From positions 186,001 through 250,000 of the forward strand of contig NZ_JBITIH010000001.1 of assembly GCF_044458865.1 (NCBI RefSeq): a DNA stretch of 64,000 nucleotides, read 5' to 3'. The position numbers and the translations under genes are program-made. Source of the stretch: Micromonospora_G sp044458865. GTDB lineage: Bacteria; Actinomycetota; Actinomycetes; Mycobacteriales; Micromonosporaceae. Within the stretch, counting starts at the first letter, position 1, and each line of letters begins with the position of its first letter. The notes under the pieces are model-generated. The model did no database searches. It saw only the letters and a program-made list of their open reading frames with translations, and was not told the origin of the DNA. Shown here one piece after another: positions 33,967 through 41,741 of this stretch.

Positions 33967-34621
33967 TCTCCGCGTTGGCGACCTCGTCGCTGACCGACCC
34001 CTCGTAGCTCGCCAGCACCTGGAACCGGTCGGCCGGCAGGTACGCCCGACCGGGATCGCCGACCAGGACCCTGGCCCCCCGGGCGGCGGCCCGCTCCAGG
34101 AAGGGCAGCATCCGTTGCGCCAGCCCTCGGCGATAGAAGACGTCGCCGGCCAGGACCAGGTCCACTCCGGTCCCGTCGCCGTCGAGCAGGTCGCCGCCGG
34201 CCTGGCGCACCTGGATGCCGTTGGCCCGCGCGTTCATCCCGATCACGGCCAGCGCGTACGGGTCGATGTCGTTGGCGGCCACCGTCGCCGCCCCGGCGAG
34301 CCCGGCGGCGATCGCGGCCAGGCCGGAGCCGGCAGCGAGGTCCAGCACCCGCAGGCCGGTGACCACGTCGGGGTTGTCCAGCACGTACCGGGCGAGTGCC
34401 TGCCCGCCGGGCCAGGCCGATGCCCAGTACGGCGGCGGCAGCACCGCCCCCGCCTCGGCCTCCATGCGAGCCCACCAGACGATCGCGTCCTCGGCCAGGT
34501 GCAGGCGTACCTCGGGCACGAAGGGCACCTCGACCAGACGGAGTCGATCAAGCCCGCCGGACTCCGCGCCGGCCACCTTGCGCTCAAGATCGGCAAGCGG
34601 GTCCGCCGTCCGTCTCGTCAC
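33926..34621 (-). CDS. Class I SAM methyltransferase (Nnt1/ETFB-lysine type)
   Basis: 231 residues with GTG 34621 chosen from several possible starts; the frame is open further up without a credible start. The SAM motif is GLRVLDLAAGSGLAAIAAG, followed by VAANDIDPYALAVIGMNARAN and VLAGDVFYRRGLAQRML. The pattern WARMEAEAGAVLPPPYWASAWPGG is typical of the lysine/nicotinamide N-methyltransferase group. It probably methylates a protein or small amine. It overlaps the tail of the convergent membrane-GNAT gene. Confidence 0.82.
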   Translation of the reverse strand: MTRRTADPLADLERKVAGAESGGLDRLRLVEVPFVPEVRLHLAEDAIVWWARMEAEAGAVLPPPYWASAWPGGQALARYVLDNPDVVTGLRVLDLAAGSGLAAIAAGLAGAATVAANDIDPYALAVIGMNARANGIQVRQAGGDLLDGDGTGVDLVLAGDVFYRRGLAQRMLPFLERAAARGARVLVGDPGRAYLPADRFQVLASYEGSVSDEVANAEISRMDVLQLRLRD

Positions 34622-34716
34622 CGACACAGCATGACGCAGCCGCACCCCGTCAGCACCGTTATTACCCTCCTGTCGCCGAGCCGCGACTTCGCGCCGCATC
34701 AGGCGGGTCGGGCCGC

Positions 34717-34722
34717 TAGTGT
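34717..34722 (+). promoter_or_regulatory. Likely -10 box of the cold shock gene
   Basis: TAGTGT about 50 bases before the ATG, leaving a leader of roughly 43 bases with the strong site AAGGAG at 34760-34765. Confidence 0.4.
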
Positions 34723-34771
34723 CGGTGACGTGTGAGACGACCACCGTCGCACACCTGTTAAGGAGATTTGG

Positions 34772-34975
34772 ATGGCAACCGGCACCGTGAAGTGGTTCAA
34801 CTCTGAAAAAGGCTTCGGCTTCATCGAGCAGGACGGTGGGGGGCCGGACGTCTTCGTCCACTACTCCGCCATCGACAGCCAGGGTTACCGCGAGCTCAAC
34901 GAGGGTCAGCAGGTCGAGTTCGAGGTAACCCAGGGGCAGAAGGGTCCGCAGGCAGCGAACGTACGTCCGCGCTGA
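34772..34975 (+). CDS. CspA-family cold shock protein
   Basis: 67 residues. RNA-binding motifs KGFGFI (RNP1) and VFVHYSAI (RNP2) on a five-strand OB fold; the length is exactly that of the family. It is an RNA chaperone that melts mRNA structure. The ribosome binding site AAGGAG is seven bases before ATG. Its last 80 bases overlap the 3' end of the convergent DedA gene. Confidence 0.96.
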   Translation: MATGTVKWFNSEKGFGFIEQDGGGPDVFVHYSAIDSQGYRELNEGQQVEFEVTQGQKGPQAANVRPR

Positions 34976-35579
34976 GCCAGCGGCGACGGGCACCAAGCAA
35001 CACGACCCAGCCGACGGTCAGTCCGATCCCGACCGTGGCCACCATCGTGAACGACTCTCCGGGTAGCAGTCCCCCGAGCGAGTTCGCCGCAGTGCCCAAC
35101 AGCACGTACAGCCCGGCCCAGAGCGCGGCGCCCAACGCCGCGCAGGACACGAAACGGCGGTAGGACATCCGTAGACCGCCGGCGGCCAGTGGCAGCAACG
35201 CGTTGAACACCGGCAGGAACGGGGCAACCATCACCATCCGGCCGCCACCGCGGTTCAGGATGCCCTCGGCGGCGGCCCACCGCGCCTCGCCGATCCAGGT
35301 CCCGATCCGGCCACGCCGGATCCGGTCACCGAAGTAGCGGCCGGCGAGGAAGCTCAACGACCAGCCGACCACGCAGCCGGCGATCACGCTGAGGTAGGCA
35401 CCGGCGGGTCCGCCCGGTCGGCCGGTGCCCACCACAGCGAGCACCGCGATGTCGCCGGGCACCAGCACGCCCACCAACGGAATCGTGTCGAGGAGCATGA
35501 CCAGGCCGAGCCCGGCGAGGTACAGCACGATCGGTAACTCACCCAGTTGTGTCAACCAGTCGCTCACGGCCGCCCCCAC
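34896..35579 (-). CDS. DedA-family membrane protein
   Basis: 227 residues; GTG at 35567 would shorten it by four. The DedA pattern is clear: VLLDTIPLVGVLVPGD-type entry, GCVVGWSLSFLAGRYFGDRIR, MVMVAPFLPVFNALLPLAAGGLRMSYRRF. Four or more membrane segments. DedA proteins are undecaprenyl-phosphate or phospholipid flippases in several bacteria. The hydrophilic C-terminal tail of about 25 residues is coded antisense to the end of the cold shock gene. Confidence 0.88.
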   Translation of the reverse strand: MGAAVSDWLTQLGELPIVLYLAGLGLVMLLDTIPLVGVLVPGDIAVLAVVGTGRPGGPAGAYLSVIAGCVVGWSLSFLAGRYFGDRIRRGRIGTWIGEARWAAAEGILNRGGGRMVMVAPFLPVFNALLPLAAGGLRMSYRRFVSCAALGAALWAGLYVLLGTAANSLGGLLPGESFTMVATVGIGLTVGWVVLLGARRRWLSADVRSLPADPSAPGLPRTRPADPR

Positions 35580-35754
35580 TGCCTCATGTACCTCACAGTA
35601 GGGGCGCAGGCAAGCGCGGACATCCGGGACAGTCCCTCGACCGACGTCAAAAACCCCTGAATAGTCTCAGGGTGCTCCCCGATTTCCCGATGGGAACCGA
35701 AACTGTCTCACCATTGATTGCCGTCTCCGCCTGAAACGGCTACGGTCAGCGGCC

Positions 35755-36864
35755 GTGGACGCTGACTTCCTCATCATCGGCGGTGGGATAGCGGGCGCCA
35801 GCGCGGGCTATCACCTGGCCGCGTACGGGCGGGTGATCCTGCTGGAGATGGAGTCGGTCGCCGGCTACCACTCGACCGGCCGTTCGGCGGCGCTTTTCTC
35901 CGAGTATTACGGGGGGCCGGTGGTACGGGCGCTCACCTCGGCGAGCCGGTCGTTCCTGGACGCTCCGCCGCCCGGTTTCAGCGCCACTCCCCTGTTGACC
36001 CCCCGGGGTGTTCTGGCACTATCACCGGCCGGCGAGGACGAGAGTTTCGACGCGGCGCTCGCCGACGAGCTCGCCGCGCCGACCCCGGCCCGTGAGATCG
36101 ATGTGGACGAGGTGCAGCGCTACTGCCCGATCGTCCGCCCCGGCCGCTACCACCGGGCGATGGTCCGCCCGGCCGCGCAGGACATCGACGTGGACGCCCT
36201 GCACCAGGGATTTCTACGAGGCATCCGGGCCAACGGCGGCCAGGTGGTCCGCTCGGCACGGGTACAGTCGCTCACCCGACTGCCCGACGGCTGGCGGGCG
36301 GAGACCGGGGTCGGCCGGTTCACCGGGACCCAGGTGGTCAACGCCGCGGGCGCCTGGGCCGACCAGGTGGCGGAACTGGCCGGGGTACGCCCGCTCGGGC
36401 TGACCCCGCTGCGACGTACGGCCTTCCTGGTGGACCTTCCCGACGGCGTACGGGCCGAGCGCTGGCCGATGGTGTCGGACGTGGCCGAGACGTTCTACTT
36501 CAAACCGGAGTCGGGGCGTTTGCTGATCTCGCCGGCCGACGCCACGCCGACCCCGCCGGGGGATGTCCGACCGGACGACCTCGACATCGCGGTGGGTGCG
36601 GCGCGGGTCGAGGAGGCGACGACGCTGAGTATCCGGCGGGTGCACCACGCCTGGGCCGGGTTGCGGACCGCCGCCGCCGATGACGTGCCGGTGGTCGGCC
36701 GCTCCGCCGACGTGGAGGGTTTCTTCTGGTTCGCCGGGTTGAGCGGGTACGGGATGCAGGTGGCACCGAGCCTCGGCCGGCTGCTGGCGGCGCTGGTGAC
36801 CGGTGTTCCACCGACCGGCACGCAGATCGATCCGACTCCGGTCGCCCCCGACCGCTTCCACTGA
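35755..36864 (+). CDS. FAD-dependent oxidase/dehydrogenase, DAO family
   Basis: 369 residues from GTG 35755, eight bases after TACGGT (leaderless). FAD-binding FLIIGGGIAGASAGYHLA at the N-terminus; EMESVAGYHSTGRSAALFSEYYG resembles D-arginine dehydrogenase; HAWAGLRTAAADDVPVVGRS and GLSGYGMQVAPSLGRLLA complete the DAO fold. It probably oxidises a D-amino acid or a related amine to an imino acid. Single gene with no related neighbour. Confidence 0.87.
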   Translation: MDADFLIIGGGIAGASAGYHLAAYGRVILLEMESVAGYHSTGRSAALFSEYYGGPVVRALTSASRSFLDAPPPGFSATPLLTPRGVLALSPAGEDESFDAALADELAAPTPAREIDVDEVQRYCPIVRPGRYHRAMVRPAAQDIDVDALHQGFLRGIRANGGQVVRSARVQSLTRLPDGWRAETGVGRFTGTQVVNAAGAWADQVAELAGVRPLGLTPLRRTAFLVDLPDGVRAERWPMVSDVAETFYFKPESGRLLISPADATPTPPGDVRPDDLDIAVGAARVEEATTLSIRRVHHAWAGLRTAAADDVPVVGRSADVEGFFWFAGLSGYGMQVAPSLGRLLAALVTGVPPTGTQIDPTPVAPDRFH

Positions 36865-36937
36865 CCACCCCCCACCCGCGCCACTGCTCCCCGCGCCGCA
36901 CCTCCCCGCCCACCACCTCCCCGCGCCGCAGGCGTTA

Positions 36938-36987
36938 GGAGGGGCCCCTTCCTCTACCGAATGCGATAACAAGGGGCCCTTGCTTAC
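36938..36987. repeat. Dispersed palindrome, copy 2
   Basis: GGGCCCCTT (36942-36950) pairs with AAGGGGCCC (36971-36979) around a 20-base loop ending CGATAAC, flanked by GGA and TGCTTAC remnants of longer arms. It sits between two plus-strand genes. The 70 bases before it are C-rich with a repeated CCTCCCCGC. Confidence 0.85.
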
Positions 36988-37061
36988 ATTCGGCTGGAGG
37001 CGTATTCGCTGTCGGCAGAAGCAGAGGCTGTCGGGTCTGCGGTCCGCCTAGCGTGGGGCAC

Positions 37062-38090
37062 ATGGACAGGACGGCGTTGGTCATCGGGGCGACCGGGCAG
37101 GTCGGGCGTGCCACCGTACGCGCGCTGGTGCAGGACGGGTGGCAGGTCCGGGCCGGCTCCCGGGGTGGGCGGGGCGGCCCACTGTGGCCGATCGACTGGC
37201 ACGTGTACCCGGTCGCGTTGGACCGGGAGGATGACGAGCAGTTGTCCGCCGCGATCGGCGACGGGGTGGACCTGGTGGTCGACACCGTGGCGTACGGCAC
37301 CCGGCACGCCCAACAGTTGATCGACCTTGCCGACCGGATCGGCTCGGCGGTGGTGCTGTCGAGCGCCGCGGTCTACGTCGACGACGAGGGGCGGGGGTTC
37401 GGCGCGGACGGGGTCGCCTTTCCCGTACCGATCGCCGAGACCCAGCCGACCACCTCTCCGGGGGTGGGCGACTACGCGGCGGAAAAGGCCGGTCTGGAAC
37501 GGGAGCTGCTCGCCGCCGGGGCGCTCCTGCCGACCACGCTGCTGCGCGCGGGCGCGATCCACGGGCCGCACACCGTCCATCCCCGGGAGTGGCACTTCGT
37601 CAAGCGGGCCCTGGACCGCCGCCCGGCCCGGGTGCTGGCCTACAGCGGCGAGAGCCGCTTCCACCCGGTCTCGACCGCGAACCTGGCCGAGTTGGTCCGG
37701 CTGGCGGCGGCCGAACCCGGTGCCCGGGTGCTCAACGCCGCCGATCCGGAGGCACCGACCGTACGGGAGATCGGCGCCGCGATCCACTCGGTGCTCGACC
37801 ACGACGCCGACGAGGTGCTGATCGACGGCCCGTCACCGGCGCCGCCGGTGGGCGAGACGCCCTGGTCGGTGCCGACGCCGGTGGTGTTGGACATGGGCGT
37901 CGCCGAGCGGCAACTCGGCTACCGACCGGTGACCGGTTATCTGGAATCGCTGCCGCGGACGGTGAGCTGGCTGGTGGACACCACCCGGGACCGGGACTGG
38001 CGGTCGGTCTTCACCGACCTGGTGCACAACTACCGGACCAACTACTTCGACTACGCCGCCGAGGATGCCTGGCTGGCCCGGCACCGCTAG
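37062..38090 (+). CDS. NAD(P)-dependent epimerase/dehydratase
   Basis: 342 residues from ATG 37062, seven bases after TAGCGT (37049-37054), leaderless. The Rossmann motif GATGQVGRATV lies at residues 8-18; SSAAVYVDDEG, then the catalytic-type YAAEKAGLE. This is an extended short-chain dehydrogenase acting on an unknown nucleotide sugar or other substrate. It ends before a strong bidirectional hairpin. Confidence 0.85.
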   Translation: MDRTALVIGATGQVGRATVRALVQDGWQVRAGSRGGRGGPLWPIDWHVYPVALDREDDEQLSAAIGDGVDLVVDTVAYGTRHAQQLIDLADRIGSAVVLSSAAVYVDDEGRGFGADGVAFPVPIAETQPTTSPGVGDYAAEKAGLERELLAAGALLPTTLLRAGAIHGPHTVHPREWHFVKRALDRRPARVLAYSGESRFHPVSTANLAELVRLAAAEPGARVLNAADPEAPTVREIGAAIHSVLDHDADEVLIDGPSPAPPVGETPWSVPTPVVLDMGVAERQLGYRPVTGYLESLPRTVSWLVDTTRDRDWRSVFTDLVHNYRTNYFDYAAEDAWLARHR

Positions 38091-38117
38091 CGGTTTCCCC
38101 CAGGGGGATCCGCGGGA

Positions 38118-38140
38118 GCCGCCCGGGGCCCACGGGCGGC
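38118..38140. terminator. Bidirectional hairpin terminator
   Basis: Perfect eight-base stem GCCGCCCG / CGGGCGGC with a seven-base loop, between the convergent ends of the epimerase gene and the small minus-strand ORF. Confidence 0.65.
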
Positions 38141-38164
38141 CGACGGCGCCGGGCCAGCGGCGGT

Positions 38165-38377
38165 TCAATTCTGCAGGTAGCCCTGGGAGACGCGGGCCTC
38201 GGCGAGCAGCCGGGCGAACGCGTCCGCGTTTCCCTCGACGAGCAGCGGCACGGTGGCGCCGCCACCGAGCGAGCGCAGGTAGTTGAACTCGACCGGGCCG
38301 ATGTGGCGCACCTTGCCACTGTCGTGCACGACGAAGATCGGGCTGGGGTTCTGCGTGGTGCTCTGGATGAGATACAT
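38165..38377 (-). CDS. Small protein (70 aa) linked to the amidase gene
   Basis: 70 residues from ATG 38377, with AAAGGTG upstream, 28 bases after the amidase stop. It begins MYLIQSTTQNPSPIFVVHDSG and has no membrane segment or signal. The pairing with a phage-like amidase suggests a phage-derived accessory protein; no family is recognised. Confidence 0.65.
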   Translation of the reverse strand: MYLIQSTTQNPSPIFVVHDSGKVRHIGPVEFNYLRSLGGGATVPLLVEGNADAFARLLAEARVSQGYLQN

Positions 38378-38405
38378 GGGACGCACCTTTCTGGTCGTCG
38401 ATCTC

Positions 38406-39005
38406 CTAGTCGTCGATGATCCATCTGCGCCGGGGCCGATCCGGAACGGGAACGGGAGCCGCTGAGTCCTGGCCGGCGAGTTCCAGTGCCCGGGCGACGA
38501 TGTCCGGCTTCTGGGCGATGATGGCGGGGCCGGGGCACTGGGGATGCCCCCAGTCGACACCGTTCTCCGCCCCCATGCTGTGGTGGCCGAGGCCCCGCCC
38601 GGAGGGACTGGTGGCGATCTGCAGGGGGACGTCGTAGATCTGGTTGGCGCGTACCAGTAGGCGCGCGTTCGCCTCGACCTGTTGTGCGGTGAGTGCGCCC
38701 GGAACGAACCCCTCGTTCTCCACACTGAGCCACGTGGGGTTTCCGGACCGTTGGGCCCAGGACCGGATGTCGGTGTCCACCATCTGCGCGATGCGGCCGT
38801 CCTTCGCGACCACGAAGTGCGACGAGACGCGGGAGGAGGGGTTCTTCTGCCAGGCAATGGTGCCCTCGAAGTAGCCCTCGGCGATGTGCAGCACGAGGCC
38901 GCGGTGTTCGATCATCCGGTCGGTGGCCTCATTGCCGTTCCTGTCGCCGTCGCCCGAGTTGACGGTGGGGCCACGCCAGGTGGCGAGATCGGTCCAGAGT
39001 GCCAT
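38406..39005 (-). CDS. N-acetylmuramoyl-L-alanine amidase, endolysin-like (Amidase_2)
   Basis: 199 residues from ATG 39005, preceded by AGGAG. The zinc amidase fold has its first His in RGLVLHIAEGYFEG, then SSHFVVAKDGRIAQMV, the catalytic-site region VENEGFVPG, and a late GVDWGHPQCPG with His and Cys ligands. There is no signal peptide, as in phage endolysins. It would cut the amide between muramic acid and the stem peptide. Together with the 70-residue gene it looks like a phage lysis remnant. The region upstream (39006-39229) is AT-richer than average. Confidence 0.85.
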   Translation of the reverse strand: MALWTDLATWRGPTVNSGDGDRNGNEATDRMIEHRGLVLHIAEGYFEGTIAWQKNPSSRVSSHFVVAKDGRIAQMVDTDIRSWAQRSGNPTWLSVENEGFVPGALTAQQVEANARLLVRANQIYDVPLQIATSPSGRGLGHHSMGAENGVDWGHPQCPGPAIIAQKPDIVARALELAGQDSAAPVPVPDRPRRRWIIDD

Positions 39006-39229
39006 TGAATTCTCCTATCGGCGGTCTTAATCCGGATTGGATTGACTATGCCGATCGTCCAACCTGTCCGACTTGAGCGTATCGCCGCCCGCACGCCGCT
39101 GACCAGGGAAAACATGTGCCAACTTCTGTCGCGCGCGCGTCAGATCGACCACCGGGAGAGTGCCGGCAGTCGATCTATAAACGATTCGATCAAAGGGGAC
39201 AGTGGATCAGGGAGAAACCGGAAATCCGG

Positions 39230-40111
39230 TCAGAATGCCAGGCACTCGCACTCGGTCATCAACGTACGCACGTTGTCGGTGTACCGGATGTTCGAAACCT
39301 TCAGGTCGTACGTGCCGTCGGGCTTCTCCACGAGCACCGTGCCGGGCCCCATGTTGTACGACGAGATGACCGCGTTCAACAGGCACGGGTCCACATGGTC
39401 GACACAGTCCGCCGGGTCGATCGAGTAACCGAGCCCGCTCAGGTCACCCAGATACCTGATCAACCAGGCCAGGTAGTTCGCGCCGAGCGTGGCGTTGTCC
39501 TGGTACTTCCGGATGTCGAGCGACTTGTCGAACCGGTTGTTCACCTGGTCCGCCGTACCCGGCATCACCTGCATCAGCCCGACCCCGCCGTCGCAGGCCT
39601 CGATGTTGGACTGCCAGCCGCTCTCCTGCCAGGCAATCGCCTTGACCAGGGCGACCGGCACCTTGATCTCCGGCGCGGAGACCGGCCAGTAGCTGACCCC
39701 GGCGGCGGTGGTCAGCGCCGCCTTCACCTCCGCCCGGCTCGCCTGGGGGCCGACGTATTTCGGTGCGGTGCAGCTCGCCGGGGCGGGCCGGACCGCCGGC
39801 GGCGGCGGTACGTCCTGCTTCGGCACCTGCTTCGGCGGTGCCTTCGGCGGCGAGGTCTTGGGCTTGCCGGTGGTCTTGCTCGGGGTGGGAGTACGGCTCG
39901 GACCGATGCCCAGTCCCTCCGCCGTCGACCCGGTCGGCGCGGCGCTGGTGGGCTCCCCCACGGACGGGCCCGCCGAACCGTCGACGGTCACCCCGACCGG
40001 AGCGCCCACCGCCTCGACCTCCCCGCTGTCCCCGCCGCCACAACCGCTCGTCGCGGCGACCAGCAACAGGGCACCCGCGACCACACCGATCCGTCGCGTC
40101 CATCCACCCAT
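39230..40111 (-). CDS. Lytic transglycosylase (SLT) lipoprotein
   Basis: 293 residues from ATG 40111 with GGGGAGG upstream. A signal sequence ends at a Cys in AATSGCGGG, then comes a Ser/Thr/Pro/Lys-rich linker of about 90 residues. The C-terminal SLT domain has the catalytic Glu in AIAWQESGWQ, then GGVGLMQVMPGTA and LGANYLAWLI. Several Cys residues near the end may form disulfides. It cleaves peptidoglycan glycan strands outside the membrane. A TAAGGT box about 35 bases upstream is a possible promoter. Confidence 0.9.
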   Translation of the reverse strand: MGGWTRRIGVVAGALLLVAATSGCGGGDSGEVEAVGAPVGVTVDGSAGPSVGEPTSAAPTGSTAEGLGIGPSRTPTPSKTTGKPKTSPPKAPPKQVPKQDVPPPPAVRPAPASCTAPKYVGPQASRAEVKAALTTAAGVSYWPVSAPEIKVPVALVKAIAWQESGWQSNIEACDGGVGLMQVMPGTADQVNNRFDKSLDIRKYQDNATLGANYLAWLIRYLGDLSGLGYSIDPADCVDHVDPCLLNAVISSYNMGPGTVLVEKPDGTYDLKVSNIRYTDNVRTLMTECECLAF

Positions 40112-40215
40112 CGGAGCCTCCCCCAGTCTGGTCCGAGCGGGAACCTTAACAAGGTCAGCCGGCAGTTCGGGGGCATCGACCGGCGCTGTTCAACGCCCTA
40201 ACGGGTACGCCACCA

Positions 40216-41616
40216 TCAGCCGACCGGCCGGGGCGTTGCTGGTGGCCGGACGCGTACGGCCCGGTCCCGGGTGGCCCAGGCGACCATGAAGACCACCGTC
40301 CACAACACCCCGAGCAGGATCGAGGTGACCGTCTCGCTCGCCGAACTCCAGCCGACGTAGAGCCGGGCCGCCGCGATCATGACCACTCCTACCGTCGCCG
40401 ACGTCCAGGCCGCCACCGCGAACGGCCACCGGCTCTGGCGGGCCAGCAACCAGGCGAGTGTGCAGAGGCTCGCGGTCACGATCACGTTCTGGTTCGGCAG
40501 GGACGTCACCGCCGTACCGACCAGGGTCGGGGTGCGCTGCCCCGGCTGGGTCAGGTCCGCCACCAGGGCGAGCAGCACCAACGGCAGGGACGCCCCGACC
40601 GTGCCCACGACGCTGACCAGATCCGCCTGCCAGGGCCGCGACCGCCAGCCGACCAGCACCGCGACCAGGGCCACTGCGATGATCAGGAACGATCCCCGGA
40701 AGACGTTGAGCACGGTGACCGCGGCGTCGACCGTGCCATCGGCCCGCTGCTGGGCGAACCAGTCCGCGATCGCGTGGTCGACCACGTACAGGCCGCTCTG
40801 GTGGACCACCACGTCGACCAGGTAGGCGAGCACCAGCCCGGTGGCGAAGAGCAGACCCAGCCCGGCAGCCAAGTTGATCAACAACGTCCAGCCGGGGCCG
40901 ATGTGCATCGCGAGCAGGAAGAACAACACCCCGTACCGGCCGGCGAGCCAGCGCACCGGCGGGAGTGCCCGGGCCCATCCCAGCAGCGCCCGTACCGGAT
41001 CGGGATTGCGCCCCAGCCAACGCCCGACCAGGACGATCGCCACCACCGCGACCAGCAGCACCAGCACCGCCCCGGTCGCCTTGCCGAGATAGCTGGAGAC
41101 GGTCTCGTACGACTCCCCGGCCAGGTAGCCGACCACCACCGAGCCGCCGACCCAGCTCACCACCCCGGCCAGGTTCCACGGAGCGAACCGCCGGTACGGC
41201 ATCCCGGCGTTCCCGGCGAGCCGGGGCACCAGAGTCCGGGCGTACGCGATCCAACGAGCCGCCAGCACCGCCCGCCCGCCGAGCCGGTCGAGCATCTCGT
41301 CCGCCTTGGCCCAACGACGGGCGCCGATCCGCTGCCCCCACTTGCTGGCCCGCAACCTCGGCCCGTGCCGCCGACCGCTGCGGAACGCCACCGAGTCACC
41401 GAGCAGCGCCGAGGAGATCATTACCACCAGCGCCGTGCCAAGATCCAGCGTGCCGGTGTACGCCAGGAACCCGACCAGCAGCAGGGTCGCCTCACTGGGC
41501 ACCAACAGCCCCAGCACCAACAACCCGGTCTCTCCCCCGACCAGTGCCGCCGCGACAAGGTAGACCAGCAGCGGCGGTAGCTGTTCCAGCAGCGTCACCA
41601 CCGAATGCATATCCAC
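40216..41616 (-). CDS. DedA-PAP2 fusion membrane protein with degenerate PAP2 site
   Basis: 466 residues. The N-terminal ~200 form a DedA domain (GLLVPSEATLLLVGF, LLGDSVAFRSGRRHG, YARTLVPRLAGNAGMPYRRF). The C-terminal ~230 form a PAP2-like phosphatase domain with five or six helices. At the positions of the PAP2 signatures, PSGH is replaced by PNQN, and the SR-x5-H-x3-D stretch reads ARLYVGWSSASE, so both catalytic His residues are missing. The fusion is known from actinobacteria; here the second half is probably not a working phosphatase. It may act on undecaprenyl or phospholipid pools in the membrane. Confidence 0.88.
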   Translation of the reverse strand: MDMHSVVTLLEQLPPLLVYLVAAALVGGETGLLVLGLLVPSEATLLLVGFLAYTGTLDLGTALVVMISSALLGDSVAFRSGRRHGPRLRASKWGQRIGARRWAKADEMLDRLGGRAVLAARWIAYARTLVPRLAGNAGMPYRRFAPWNLAGVVSWVGGSVVVGYLAGESYETVSSYLGKATGAVLVLLVAVVAIVLVGRWLGRNPDPVRALLGWARALPPVRWLAGRYGVLFFLLAMHIGPGWTLLINLAAGLGLLFATGLVLAYLVDVVVHQSGLYVVDHAIADWFAQQRADGTVDAAVTVLNVFRGSFLIIAVALVAVLVGWRSRPWQADLVSVVGTVGASLPLVLLALVADLTQPGQRTPTLVGTAVTSLPNQNVIVTASLCTLAWLLARQSRWPFAVAAWTSATVGVVMIAAARLYVGWSSASETVTSILLGVLWTVVFMVAWATRDRAVRVRPPATPRPVG

Positions 41617-41741
41617 CCCCGGATCACGCGGGCCAGCATGACAGCCTGATACGACCCCATGACAGCGGTTTGAGGGAGATCCCGACCACCTCTGGGGTGA
41701 CCCCGACGCAAAGCCGCGCGGGCAGGAGGGAGGATGGAGGT

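Noticed and set aside
36865..36937. Possible small repeat-coding gene in the C-rich stretch
   Set aside because: Simple CCTCCCCGC repeats with no start codon context; treated as intergenic.
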